Source of the DNA: Maribellus maritimus
GTDB taxonomy: Bacteria > Bacteroidota > Bacteroidia > Bacteroidales > Prolixibacteraceae
Length of the DNA: 64,000 nt
Direction of reading: 5' to 3'
NCBI RefSeq assembly: GCF_022267315.1
Contig: NZ_JAIKLE010000036.1
Span: 1-64,000, forward strand
Shown here: in pieces, positions 18,978-27,141 of the stretch
Position numbering within the stretch: the first letter of the stretch is position 1
Layout of the letters: every line of letters starts with the position of its first letter
Program-made: the position numbers and the translations under genes
The notes under the pieces: model-generated
Told to the model about the DNA's origin: nothing
The model's database searches: none
What the model saw: the letters and a program-made list of their open reading frames with translations, nothing else

Positions 18978-20207
18978 TTAGTCTTCATAAGGCCTTTTGT
19001 ATATGTCTAAAGCTGCGGGAAAGGGTTGCAATGCCCGTTCGAAGATTCCCAGGGAATAGGCAATTGTTAATCCGTAATTTGTAATTGGAACGTCGGCTTG
19101 TTTTGCTTTTATAATTCTTGATAACATTTCGCGACGGTTCCACATGCAAGCACCACAGTGAATAATCAGTTTGTAATCCGAAATATTTTCAGGGAAATCG
19201 TGTCCCCGGATACTGTCGATTTGAAGTTTCCCACCAACATATTGTGTTAACCATCTGGGGATTTTTACTGTTCCTATATCTTCCCCAATTGGGTGATGAG
19301 AGCAAGCCTCGGCAATTAAAACTTTATCTCCTGTCTTTAGTTTGTCTATGCTCATGGCACCTTTTACCATCTCGTTCAGATCTCCCTGAAAACGGGCAAA
19401 AAGAATCGAAAACGAGGTCATTGGGATTTGAGCGGGGGTATCCGCAGCCACTTTTAAAAAGGCTTGTGAGTCAGTTACTACAAGTTTAGGCGGTTTATTA
19501 AAAAGGGATAGCGCTTCACGAAGTTCTCTTTCTTTTACAACAGTACAAAATGAGTCGTTATCTAACAAATCGCGAATACTTTGCACCTGTGGTAAAATCA
19601 GCCGGCCTTTAGGAGCTTCTTTGTCAATCGGAACAACAAGTACTGCTGCTTCGCCAGGGCCTACCAAATCGGCCAAAATTGTTGGACGGTTAATAAAATC
19701 ATTAGGGACAGTTTTGAGCAGCAGTTGCCTTAGCTCAGTTATTCCTGTTGCTTTTATTGCTGACGTATGAGTATATTTTATTTTTACACTGTCCAGTTGT
19801 GATACAATATCGATGTTCTCTCCGTGAATGTCACTTTTGTTAAAAACAACAATAAAAGGAATTTCCCGGTTTTTAAATTCTTCAATCAATTGATGTTCAT
19901 ACTCGCCCCAATCATTAAAATTGCTCACGATCACTCCCAGGTCAGTCCGGTCGAAAATCTGAAGTGTCTTTTGAATTCTTTTCACTCCAAGTACTCCAAC
20001 ATCGTCAATTCCCGCTGTATCGATAAACAAAACCGGGCCTAACGGCAAAAGTTCCATTGGCTTTTCCACCGGATCGGTTGTTGTGCCTGCAATTTCAGAA
20101 ACGATGGAAACATTTTGTTGCGTCAATGCATTTAAAATGCTCGACTTGCCAGCGTTTCTTCTTCCAAAAATTCCAATGTGTAAACGAAATGTCTTTGGTG
20201 TTCTCAT
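18978..20207 (-). CDS. hydF: [FeFe]-hydrogenase H-cluster maturation GTPase HydF
   Basis: From ATG 20207 (MRTPKTFRLHIGIFGRRNAGKSS) the protein is 409 residues, the normal HydF length; the longer upstream frame crosses a terminator and an upstream gene and is rejected. It has an N-terminal TrmE-like GTPase domain (Walker A GRRNAGKS 15-22, DTAG 63-66, NKSD 123-126), a middle dimerisation domain and a C-terminal cluster domain. The latter carries Cys302 and His304 in EACSHHP, and Cys351 and Cys354 in HCGACMWNRREM, the 4Fe-4S ligands. HydF is the scaffold on which HydE and HydG assemble the diiron subcluster before transfer to hydrogenase. Neither hydE, hydG nor a hydrogenase is in the window. 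Confidence 0.93.
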   Translation of the reverse strand: MRTPKTFRLHIGIFGRRNAGKSSILNALTQQNVSIVSEIAGTTTDPVEKPMELLPLGPVLFIDTAGIDDVGVLGVKRIQKTLQIFDRTDLGVIVSNFNDWGEYEHQLIEEFKNREIPFIVVFNKSDIHGENIDIVSQLDSVKIKYTHTSAIKATGITELRQLLLKTVPNDFINRPTILADLVGPGEAAVLVVPIDKEAPKGRLILPQVQSIRDLLDNDSFCTVVKERELREALSLFNKPPKLVVTDSQAFLKVAADTPAQIPMTSFSILFARFQGDLNEMVKGAMSIDKLKTGDKVLIAEACSHHPIGEDIGTVKIPRWLTQYVGGKLQIDSIRGHDFPENISDYKLIIHCGACMWNRREMLSRIIKAKQADVPITNYGLTIAYSLGIFERALQPFPAALDIYKRPYED

Positions 20208-20256
20208 GTATAAATTTTGTGAATGGAAAAGTACTAATTCTTCATATTCAAACCAT

Positions 20257-20283
20257 AAAAAAAGGGTGCAATTTGCACCCTTT
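20257..20283 (-). terminator. Terminator between the Cys-rich gene and hydF
   Basis: AAAGGGTGC (20261-20269) and GCACCCTTT (20275-20283) form a stem with loop AATTT. Read on the minus strand it is followed by a run of T. It lies just after the stop of the small Cys/Lys-rich gene and about 50 bases before the hydF start, so the two genes are not simply cotranscribed. Confidence 0.75.
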
Positions 20284-20301
20284 GAAATGTAGCCCAAAAG
20301 T

Positions 20302-20622
20302 TTATTTTTTTTCTTCTTTTTCCTTTTCAGAACAACAACTCTTTTCCGAAGCAGCACAACTCTTACCTGAAGCGGCACAGCTTTTTTTCTGTGCATCTGT
20401 GCAACCTGACGAGGTTTCTGTTTTGGTAACTACTGCTTTAGCTGATGCTTTGCTTTTCTTTTTGTCTTTTTTTTCGTCTTCAATTGTTGGTTGGGAATGA
20501 TTATCAGTATCCGCAACAAAAGAAATTTCTGTTTCCGATGTGGCTAACATCTTAGGTGAAGCATTTGAAACAGAGATTCCATAAATTGCAGTCAGCACAA
20601 AAATCAGTAATAATTTTTTCAT
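20302..20622 (-). CDS. Small exported Cys/Lys-rich protein
   Basis: The 106-residue product has a signal peptide (1-21, ending in SNAS). The mature part begins with an acidic/polar stretch, then an almost pure Lys/Ser/Ala run, then three or four repeats of the type SCAASxKSC ending with CCSEKEKEEKK. Seven cysteines fall within the last 35 residues. Low-complexity composition makes homology unreliable. The Cys repeats suggest metal or cluster binding or crosslinking in the envelope. It precedes hydF on the same strand, which is curious given that HydF handles iron-sulfur chemistry, but a terminator separates them. Function unknown. Confidence 0.7.
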   Translation of the reverse strand: MKKLLLIFVLTAIYGISVSNASPKMLATSETEISFVADTDNHSQPTIEDEKKDKKKSKASAKAVVTKTETSSGCTDAQKKSCAASGKSCAASEKSCCSEKEKEEKK

Positions 20623-20733
20623 AATCTTAATAGTTTAACGATTTGTAATATGTATCTATTGAACTTTTGTTTGAAATTGCGAATGTTTTGATTTCTAGTT
20701 TGTTGCAAAATACAAAAAATATATTTTATTTTT

Positions 20734-20749
20734 TAGACCAAATGGTCTA
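20734..20749. promoter_or_regulatory. TetR-family operator upstream of the regulator
   Basis: TAGACCA-AA-TGGTCTA is an inverted repeat ending 13 bases before the TetR ATG. Its outer arms TAGACC/GGTCTA are identical to those of the second site at 21368-21383. It is a strong candidate for autoregulation. Confidence 0.7.
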
Positions 20750-20762
20750 TTTTCGTGACACG

Positions 20763-21350
20763 ATGAGTAAAGCGGAGCGAACACGACAGTTTATTATTGA
20801 AAGGGCAGCCCCAATAATTAACAGGAAGGGTATGGCCGGAACTTCAATCAGTGATATCATGGAGGCAACACAGTTAGCCAAAGGTTGTTTGTACGGTAAT
20901 TTTGTGAATAAGGATGAGATTTGTCTGGAAGCTTTCAATTACCTCACCACTCAGTATACAAATGAAAGAGAGGCATTTCTGAAGAAATATCCCAGCGCTA
21001 AAGAAAAATTGTTTGCCTACCTGGAGCATTTTAAAGAGGGGAAATTCAGGGAAGAATATGGCGGTTGCCCAGTGCTCAACTTTGGAACTGAATCAGATGA
21101 TACCAAACCGGAGATCAAAAAAAGGGTTCATCAGGTGATTCTCACCTCACAGAAATACCTGGAGGACTTGCTTGCACAGGGAATTAATGACGGCGAATTT
21201 CACTCTGAACTGAATGCGAAAAGAGTGGCTCTTAAATTTTATGCTATGCTGGAAGGTATCGTTCTGATCAGCCGGGTTGGTAATGATGATAAACAAGTGA
21301 ATGAGATTATTATATCGATTAAAGAAGAAATCGAATTGTTTAGTGTATAA
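20763..21350 (+). CDS. TetR/AcrR-family repressor
   Basis: From ATG 20763 the protein is 195 residues. Upstream codons in the same frame would be translated across the operator, so this start is preferred. Residues about 5-52 form the DNA-binding domain, with ISDIMEATQLAKGCLYGNF as the recognition region, and the rest is the helical ligand domain. Cysteines lie at 42, 54 and 102; Cys102 in GGCPVLN is at a place comparable to the redox-sensitive cysteine of E. coli NemR, a TetR protein that controls an Old Yellow Enzyme through electrophile sensing. The gene is followed after 48 bases by an Old Yellow Enzyme gene, and a matching operator lies before each gene. Confidence 0.88.
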   Translation: MSKAERTRQFIIERAAPIINRKGMAGTSISDIMEATQLAKGCLYGNFVNKDEICLEAFNYLTTQYTNEREAFLKKYPSAKEKLFAYLEHFKEGKFREEYGGCPVLNFGTESDDTKPEIKKRVHQVILTSQKYLEDLLAQGINDGEFHSELNAKRVALKFYAMLEGIVLISRVGNDDKQVNEIIISIKEEIELFSV

Positions 21351-21367
21351 AAAATTTTAAGTATTAA

Positions 21368-21383
21368 TAGACCGATCGGTCTA
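21368..21383. promoter_or_regulatory. TetR-family operator before the Old Yellow Enzyme gene
   Basis: TAGACCGATCGGTCTA is a perfect 16-base palindrome in the 48-base gap between the TetR stop and the reductase ATG. It shares both arms TAGACC/GGTCTA with the site at 20734-20749. This indicates a two-operator regulon made of the repressor and the enzyme. Confidence 0.8.
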
Positions 21384-21398
21384 AGAAAAAGTTAGGCA

Positions 21399-22493
21399 AT
21401 GGAAAACAAACTATTAACACCACTCCGGTTAGGAGATTACGCATTGAAAAACAGAGTTGTGATGGCGCCGCTAACACGTATGAGGGCGGATGTCGAGTTA
21501 GTCCCAATTGACCTGAATGTTGAATATTATCGTCAACGGTCATCGGCAGGGTTGATTATAACAGAAGCAAGTCAGATTTCGAGGTTGGGACAAGGCTATC
21601 CGATGACACCTGGAATTTATTCAGATAAACAAGTAGCAGGGTGGCAAAAAATAACGGATGCTGTGCATAAAGAAGGTAGCCGTATATTTTTGCAGTTGTG
21701 GCATGTTGGTCGTATATCACATTCATCTTTTCATACCGATGAGGGATTGCCGGTTGCGCCTTCTGCGATTCAACCAAAGGGAAATACATTGACATCTGAT
21801 TGGAAACAGGTTCCTTTTGAGACTCCACGTGCCCTTGAAACCAGTGAAATTAAATCCACTATTCAGGATTACAGACATGCAGCTAACAATGCTAAAATTG
21901 CAGGTTTTGATGGGGTAGAACTACATTCGGCGAACGGCTATCTTTTAAATCAGTTCCTACATGGAAAAACAAACCACCGGAAAGACGAGTATGGTGGTTC
22001 CGTTGAAAACCGGGCCAGACTCACTTTGGAAGTTATTGATCAACTGGTTGAGGTATGGGGAGCTGGGAAAGTAGGTATTCGGTTATCTCCATTCACTTTT
22101 TCCGGTGACGTTCATGATCTTGAAGCCTTACCTGTTTACGGGTATCTTTTAAAAGAGCTTAATTCAAGGCCTCTGGCTTACGTGCACTTTGTACGGGCAA
22201 GGGCAACCGAGATTGAGGATCAAAAAATATTCGAAAAAGAAAAGGAGTTATGGAATCGGTATTCCGGAACCATCATAGCTGCAGATGGATTTACTCCGGA
22301 AACAGCTTTGGAATACCTGGATAACGAATGGGCCGAAGCCATTGCATTTGGACGTAACTTTATTTCTAATCCGGATTTACCACGGCGAATAGAAATAGGT
22401 GCTGAGTTAAATCCGTATGATCGAACAACTTTTTATGGGGGAGGAGAAAAGGGATATACTGATTATCCTTTTTTACAGAAACAGAATGCTTGA
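21399..22493 (+). CDS. nemA-like: Old Yellow Enzyme-family alkene/N-ethylmaleimide reductase
   Basis: The 364-residue protein is a flavin TIM barrel of the OYE family. It has the N-terminal TPLRLGDYALKNRVVMAPLTRMRA, the flavin region LQLWHVGR, the substrate-anchoring His176/Asn179 with Tyr181 as proton donor in VELHSANGYLLNQFL, and the usual YGGSVENRARL. The C-terminal FMN-phosphate region GRNFISNPDLPRRI is intact. Enzymes of this type reduce activated alkenes, maleimides, nitro compounds and methylglyoxal-like electrophiles with NAD(P)H. The preceding TetR gene and the two identical operators point to induction by reactive electrophiles. Confidence 0.92.
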   Translation: MENKLLTPLRLGDYALKNRVVMAPLTRMRADVELVPIDLNVEYYRQRSSAGLIITEASQISRLGQGYPMTPGIYSDKQVAGWQKITDAVHKEGSRIFLQLWHVGRISHSSFHTDEGLPVAPSAIQPKGNTLTSDWKQVPFETPRALETSEIKSTIQDYRHAANNAKIAGFDGVELHSANGYLLNQFLHGKTNHRKDEYGGSVENRARLTLEVIDQLVEVWGAGKVGIRLSPFTFSGDVHDLEALPVYGYLLKELNSRPLAYVHFVRARATEIEDQKIFEKEKELWNRYSGTIIAADGFTPETALEYLDNEWAEAIAFGRNFISNPDLPRRIEIGAELNPYDRTTFYGGGEKGYTDYPFLQKQNA

Positions 22494-22501
22494 GATAGAT
22501 T

Positions 22502-22540
22502 AAAGAGGTTGCCGGGAACTCCGGTAACCTCTTTGCTCTT
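22502..22540 (+). terminator. Hairpin after the Old Yellow Enzyme gene
   Basis: AAAGAGGTTGCCGG (22502-22515) pairs with CCGGTAACCTCTTT (22521-22534) around loop GAACT with one G-T pair, and is followed by a short pyrimidine-rich stretch. It lies right after the reductase stop. The T tract is weak, but the 14-bp stem is strong. Confidence 0.65.
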
Positions 22541-22854
22541 GTCAGGATCGACTCTGTTTGATGACTGAATACGCCTAAACTTTGGTTCTCAATTTAAGTC
22601 GAATTTAGTCAAATAATTGCTCGAGGACTACCACTGTGTTTCCTTATATTTTCGCCAAAAACTAAGAAGCAGTGTCAGACTGGTGTATGGCAGAAGGGGC
22701 GAGTCCAGAGAAAATCCCTTATCTGCTTTATTATAAATGGCAGGTAGTTTTAGGCCTTTTAAGTCTGAAAACTACCTGATAGTTAAATGCTCTTCGAGCC
22801 TGTTCAAATTCAATAACTGTCATTGAAAAGAAGCATGGTAAAGCTCAAGATTTT
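22541..22854. other. Intergenic stretch with a long-loop inverted repeat
   Basis: No gene is visible in this gap between convergent genes. CAGGTAGTTTT at 22741-22751 and AAAACTACCTG at 22768-22778 form an 11-bp stem with a 16-base loop. It has no T tract on either side, and may help end the leftward transcript whose last gene stops at 22855. Confidence 0.45.
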
Positions 22855-23328
22855 TTATTTTCTGACAATTTTAAATGATTGTATGTTATTGGTTTTCTTT
22901 GCACTGATCCGAAGCAGATAGGTTCCCGATGCCAGGTTGCTTACATCAATCCGGGTATCGGTTTTTGATATGTAATTTAGCCGAATTATTTTTCCTGTCA
23001 TATCAAATAACGAATACTGTTTATCCTGTAATTCTGAGTCAAAATGGATCATGACAAAATCCGATGTTGGGTTAGGATACACACTTAGTTCTGAAACTCT
23101 TATCTTTGGCTCATCAATAGCTGTAACTACCAGTTTGCTTTGATGAAAACCCTGTGTGAGAATATCTGACCCGGAAGCAAAAGTTTCGGTGACTGATTCC
23201 CCCAATGTCCAGCTAAACTCTACACCACCGGCTTGCTGTGTTGCTCCGGCAGAAGCAACTACCTCCTGTGCAAAGGGAGTTGAGATTTTGAAAAGACAAA
23301 ATGCAACAATTAGTAGATAGTTTTTCAT
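22855..23328 (-). CDS. T9SS cargo protein with C-terminal sorting domain
   Basis: From ATG 23328 the 157-residue protein has a signal peptide (KNYLLIVAFCLFKISTPFAQ). A short domain of about 50 residues follows (GGVEFSWTLGESVTETFASG..., a pattern common in front of sorting domains), and the rest is a type A C-terminal domain: LSVYPNPTSDFV, then YSLFDMTGKII, then LASGTYLLRI and FKIVRK. This tail is the secretion and anchoring signal of the type IX system, so the organism should have T9SS machinery elsewhere. Upstream frames would place the signal inside a longer chain and are rejected. It starts 10 bases after the stop of the fibre-like gene, so the two form an operon. Confidence 0.85.
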   Translation of the reverse strand: MKNYLLIVAFCLFKISTPFAQEVVASAGATQQAGGVEFSWTLGESVTETFASGSDILTQGFHQSKLVVTAIDEPKIRVSELSVYPNPTSDFVMIHFDSELQDKQYSLFDMTGKIIRLNYISKTDTRIDVSNLASGTYLLRISAKKTNNIQSFKIVRK

Positions 23329-23338
23329 TGTAGCTAAA

Positions 23339-24973
23339 TTATAGTTTATACACAACAAAAGAAAAATCGCAATCGGAGTATGCATCAAGTTTGGTATCCC
23401 ATGTTGACACTGTAAAGTAGCTCGTGTTCATTCCCATTAATTTTGTCAGAATATAGGAAGAACCTCCGGAACCCGTAACCTGAATAACACAACCGCTCCC
23501 CAGGTTGTCGATTTCAATTTTATATTGCCCGGTGGATAATCTGGAAGCCATTGAAATATTTGATGTTCCGTAAGATAAATTGCCGGCACTCGTTATATAA
23601 CCATAAGCAAACGGTAACATGTTTGCAGTTCCTGTGTTTTTCTGGTGAACTTCGTTACTAACCAGGATATCTCCATCTGTTTCAACTTCCAGACCGACTA
23701 ATTCGGTGCTTAATGTTGCATCTATTCTAAAATTCGATGAGCCCCTGTAAAGGCCTGTGGTAAATGTTCCCGAAGCATCTGCATTTCGATAGTCAACACG
23801 CGCATAGTAATTTTGATTTGCTCTGTCAATGACCAGATTCCCATTATTGTTTGGTGCACTTATTCTTACAATTGCGTTGTCTGCTGTATTTATGATATCC
23901 AAATCAAATGTTGGAGCAGCCCCAATTCCAACATTACCTGAGGTATAATAAATGTCATCACCATCTTGTGTCCATGTTCCGAAGGAGGACGCTGCCCAGG
24001 AGGCCAATCCGTTTGCGTCGGATGTCAGCACTTTTCCGGCTCCCTCGGTGCCGTCTTTAATTACAATCTGACCATCAAGGTAAACAGCTGTTCCGGTATT
24101 ATTCTGGGCATAAATGGTTGGAAAAGTGGAACTGCTGCTGACAGCTTCAAGGCTTATCAAACCATCTCCCCAAATTTGTAATGCACCCGAATCATCGGCC
24201 GGATCGTGATTGATTCCAACTTTCCCTCCAAAATAATTAATTCCTGCTGTACTGCTTGTCCAGGGACTCACACTCCCGGTAGGTAAAGTCACGGTATTTC
24301 CACCCGAAATAGAAAGATCATTTCCCGAAATAGCAAGTGTCTGATTATCGATGAGTCCTCCGTCAATACTCAACGGGCTAGCTGTAGTTCCATCTCCCGA
24401 TAAGGTAGCATCGCTGATCACAGTTTGTGTTCCCCAGTTATCGCCACCGCCCGACGATGGCAGAGTAACTGTTCCTCCTCCATCAGACAATGTCAGTAGG
24501 GTTCCGCTTAAACTAATGGTCTGAAGTTCATTTGTAGCATCAGCATCGGCATCATCTACCTTGTCAACTTCTACGGTTTGCGCGTGAAAAGCATAAGGTA
24601 CAGAAAGAAGCTGTGAGGTTCCCATGTGTGTATAAGTATTTCCTCCTTCAGCATCCAGTTCAATTTTAATAAAATGAGGTATTGCTCCCCAGCTGTCAGG
24701 AGAAAAAGTACCTGTTTCAGAAGTTCCCTGCCCAACTTTTAAACTGACAAGTCCAAAGTTATTGGTTGTTGCAGAATGGGTTTCAGAATAGACTGTTATA
24801 CCCGATTCAGAGTCTTCCAAAATACTAATTCGAAAGGAAACGTTTTGGTTGGAGACCAGTTCCCCCGACGAATTTCGAACAACTGCCTGGTAATTAAAGG
24901 CTGAAGGCACTTGTGCGAATACTGTACAAACCGATATCAAAATCAAAAAAAAGAAAAAGGTAAATTTTTTCAT
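23339..24973 (-). CDS. Exported fibre-like surface protein
   Basis: The 544-residue protein has a signal peptide (1-20, ending VFAQ). It begins with a conserved Bacteroidota domain (VPSAFNYQAVVRNSSGELVSNQNVSFRISIL..., to about 125, closing at LLSVPYAFHAQTVE). The remaining chain is a Gly/Ser/Thr/Asp-rich beta repeat region with short motifs such as LSGTLLTLSDGGGTVTLP and NVGIGAAPTFDLDI that resemble phage tail-fibre shafts. There is no sorting domain on this protein itself, but the next gene, 10 bases away, encodes one. Proteins of this type are assumed to be cell-surface structures. A 222-base upstream region holds a palindrome and three spaced repeats. Confidence 0.75.
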   Translation of the reverse strand: MKKFTFFFFLILISVCTVFAQVPSAFNYQAVVRNSSGELVSNQNVSFRISILEDSESGITVYSETHSATTNNFGLVSLKVGQGTSETGTFSPDSWGAIPHFIKIELDAEGGNTYTHMGTSQLLSVPYAFHAQTVEVDKVDDADADATNELQTISLSGTLLTLSDGGGTVTLPSSGGGDNWGTQTVISDATLSGDGTTASPLSIDGGLIDNQTLAISGNDLSISGGNTVTLPTGSVSPWTSSTAGINYFGGKVGINHDPADDSGALQIWGDGLISLEAVSSSSTFPTIYAQNNTGTAVYLDGQIVIKDGTEGAGKVLTSDANGLASWAASSFGTWTQDGDDIYYTSGNVGIGAAPTFDLDIINTADNAIVRISAPNNNGNLVIDRANQNYYARVDYRNADASGTFTTGLYRGSSNFRIDATLSTELVGLEVETDGDILVSNEVHQKNTGTANMLPFAYGYITSAGNLSYGTSNISMASRLSTGQYKIEIDNLGSGCVIQVTGSGGSSYILTKLMGMNTSYFTVSTWDTKLDAYSDCDFSFVVYKL

Positions 24974-25052
24974 TATTAAGTAATTTTAAAGGTTATTGTT
25001 TTGAAAAAGGCTTTTTGAATTAGCTCGTAAAAACGTCGATATAAATTTCAGA

Positions 25053-25076
25053 TTTTATAGATATATATCTATAAAA
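25053..25076. promoter_or_regulatory. 24-base perfect palindrome upstream of the fibre gene
   Basis: The half-site TTTTATAGATAT (25053-25064) is followed directly by its exact reverse complement (25065-25076). It lies about 80 bases before the ATG of the fibre gene on the minus strand, with the TPR-LuxR gene just upstream. It could be an operator, or a weak transcript end for the regulator gene. Confidence 0.45.
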
Positions 25077-25080
25077 AAAA

Positions 25081-25120
25081 CGGGACAAAAGCCGGACATC
25101 TTGTAACATAAAACCGGACA
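25081..25120. repeat. Three CSGGACA direct repeats at helical spacing
   Basis: CGGGACA at 25081, CCGGACA at 25092 and CCGGACA at 25114 start 11 and 22 bases apart, i.e. on the same face of the helix. They are in the promoter region of the fibre/T9SS operon, between its ATG at 24973 and the regulator gene. The arrangement suggests cooperative binding of an activator. Confidence 0.45.
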
Positions 25121-25194
25121 GGAGAGAAGAAATTTGTTAATAGTTTCAGATTGAGGGTAGCAGTTATTATTACATTAAATGGCGAAATACTTTG

Positions 25195-27141
25195 TCAGAC
25201 TGTCAATAAATAGTCAAATAAGCTATCGTTGGACGATAACGAGAGTTTCTTTTTTAGCCGGTATTTTGCTTTCTGTACGGTATCGGTTGAGACATATAAA
25301 AGAAGAGCAATCTCTTTGTTGCTTAAATTCATAATGAGGTATGAACAAAGCCGAAGTTCATTTTTTGTAAGGTCGGGATGTTTCTTTTTTAAGTTTCGAA
25401 AGTAATTTGGATGGACTTCCTCAAAGTACAGACTAAAATTATCCCAATCAGAATCGGGATCCATCTGTTTTTCTATATCCTTTCGTAATTTGTCTAGTGT
25501 TGCCGAACTACTATTTTGAAGTTTAAGCCTGTCGATGTTATCAAGAAATACACGTATGCTTTCGCTTTTTTTGATGGCATAGGCAGCAGCGGTGGTCAGT
25601 TCTCTGTTTTTGTGGTCGATTTCTTTTTGCATCGCCTTAATCTCATTCTGCCGGGTGAGCTCATTGGCTTCAAGTTCAGACTTTAGTAGTTGCTTTTCTG
25701 ATTCTTTTTGTTTGTTTTCGGCAAGTAAACGTTCATTTTGAAGCGCTTTTAGTTCCAACTGCATTTTGAACATATCTTCTTTCTGACGATGAATAAGCCT
25801 GTTCTTTTTATTGGTTTGAATTCCCTGCAGAATGAGAGAAACAAGTATCAAGGCAACCAAACCGAGTAAAACGATAACAATATTTTTGTTCTTTTGGTTT
25901 TTTTTGTTCAACTGGTCTTTGTATTCCAGTTTTTCAATCTTTTGTTTTTGATTTTCTATATCATTGAGAATTGTGAGGTCGGCTATATATTGCCGGTTTT
26001 TGTCGTTGGCAATACTGTCTTTGTATTTATTCGCTTCCATAAAATAGCTAAGTGCTTTTTTATAGTTGCTCCTATGTTGTTCCAGTTCCGACAACATATT
26101 ATAGCTTTTTAAAAGAGCAGCTTTATATCCAATACGTTTAGATATGGCAATCGCGTTCTGAAAGAAAATATTTGCACTGTCGTTTTGATGTTGGCTTAAG
26201 TGATACCATCCCAAATTGGTATAGGAGTTCACAATGTAGGTACTGTCGCCGGCTTGTTTTGCCTTTTTTAAGGCGGGAACAAACAAGTTATAAGCCTTAT
26301 CGTATTCATTTTGAAGCATTGCGATGTTTCCCAGGCTGTTGTAACAAATAGCCTTACCTAAAACAGAATTCAGCTGTTGGTTATATTCTAAGGATCTGTT
26401 ATGGTAAAATATCGCAGAATCATAATCGCCCAATAATCCGTACGTTTTACCAATATTGTGGTTATCAATTGCCATCCCCAGCAAACTGCCAAGCTGTTCT
26501 TCGTATTGGAGTGAGCTTTTGTAGTATTCGATTGCTGATTCATATTGTTCCAACATGCGGAAAAGACCGCCAATTCCTTCGTTGGATATGGCCATGCTTT
26601 TAAGCATGTATTCGTCGGTATTATTACTTTCCTGCGCTGTTTTCAATGCACGCATGTAGTATTCCAGGGCAGTTTTCACAGCCGACATTCGTCGGTACAC
26701 CACCCCCATCATATTTAAAGATAAGGCTTCGAGGTAATCATTTCTTGACTTCAAAGCCGCATCGTAAGCCTGTTGATGATATTGTATAGCTTTTGAATAA
26801 CTGCTATTGTTGAGTTTATTTTTACCCAACATGTTGAGTACGAATGATTCCGCTTCGGAATTTTTGTTGGCTTTGCTGTATTCCCAATATGTCAACAAAC
26901 GACTCGTATCTTTGATGATACTTTTTAAAAATTTGTCCGGATCATATATATTTATTGAATTGTTGATGACCCGGTTGTTCAGGCTATCAATCCAGTTATT
27001 ACCGTTCTTATTGTCTGCATTTGTTTTAATCTGTTCATTTCCCTGACCAGCATTTTTTTCCGGATTTTCAGGGTTTGCCTGGCTAAAGTAGCTTACTGTA
27101 AAACAGCAGAGAATCCAAAAAAATCTAAGTGTTAGCGTCAT
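25195..27141 (-). CDS. TPR-containing membrane protein with LuxR-type DNA-binding domain
   Basis: The 648-residue protein has a signal/anchor segment (1-21), seven or so tetratricopeptide repeats between about 90 and 390 (for example GKTYGLLGDYDSAIFYHNRSLEY), one membrane helix at 420-440, a long coiled coil (about 445-545) and a C-terminal helix-turn-helix of the LuxR type at about 585-645 (LTKNELRLCSYLIMNLSNKEIALLLYVSTDTVQKAKYRLKKKL). Periplasmic TPRs joined through the membrane to a cytoplasmic HTH is a Bacteroidota one-component sensor plan. The neighbouring fibre/T9SS operon with its unusual promoter repeats is the obvious candidate target, though this is not shown. Confidence 0.85.
   Translation of the reverse strand: MTLTLRFFWILCCFTVSYFSQANPENPEKNAGQGNEQIKTNADNKNGNNWIDSLNNRVINNSINIYDPDKFLKSIIKDTSRLLTYWEYSKANKNSEAESFVLNMLGKNKLNNSSYSKAIQYHQQAYDAALKSRNDYLEALSLNMMGVVYRRMSAVKTALEYYMRALKTAQESNNTDEYMLKSMAISNEGIGGLFRMLEQYESAIEYYKSSLQYEEQLGSLLGMAIDNHNIGKTYGLLGDYDSAIFYHNRSLEYNQQLNSVLGKAICYNSLGNIAMLQNEYDKAYNLFVPALKKAKQAGDSTYIVNSYTNLGWYHLSQHQNDSANIFFQNAIAISKRIGYKAALLKSYNMLSELEQHRSNYKKALSYFMEANKYKDSIANDKNRQYIADLTILNDIENQKQKIEKLEYKDQLNKKNQKNKNIVIVLLGLVALILVSLILQGIQTNKKNRLIHRQKEDMFKMQLELKALQNERLLAENKQKESEKQLLKSELEANELTRQNEIKAMQKEIDHKNRELTTAAAYAIKKSESIRVFLDNIDRLKLQNSSSATLDKLRKDIEKQMDPDSDWDNFSLYFEEVHPNYFRNLKKKHPDLTKNELRLCSYLIMNLSNKEIALLLYVSTDTVQKAKYRLKKKLSLSSNDSLFDYLLTV

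Noticed and set aside
20208-20396. hydF starting at 20396
   Set aside because: The added part is Lys/Arg low complexity, crosses a strong terminator and overlaps the Cys-rich gene on the same strand in another frame.
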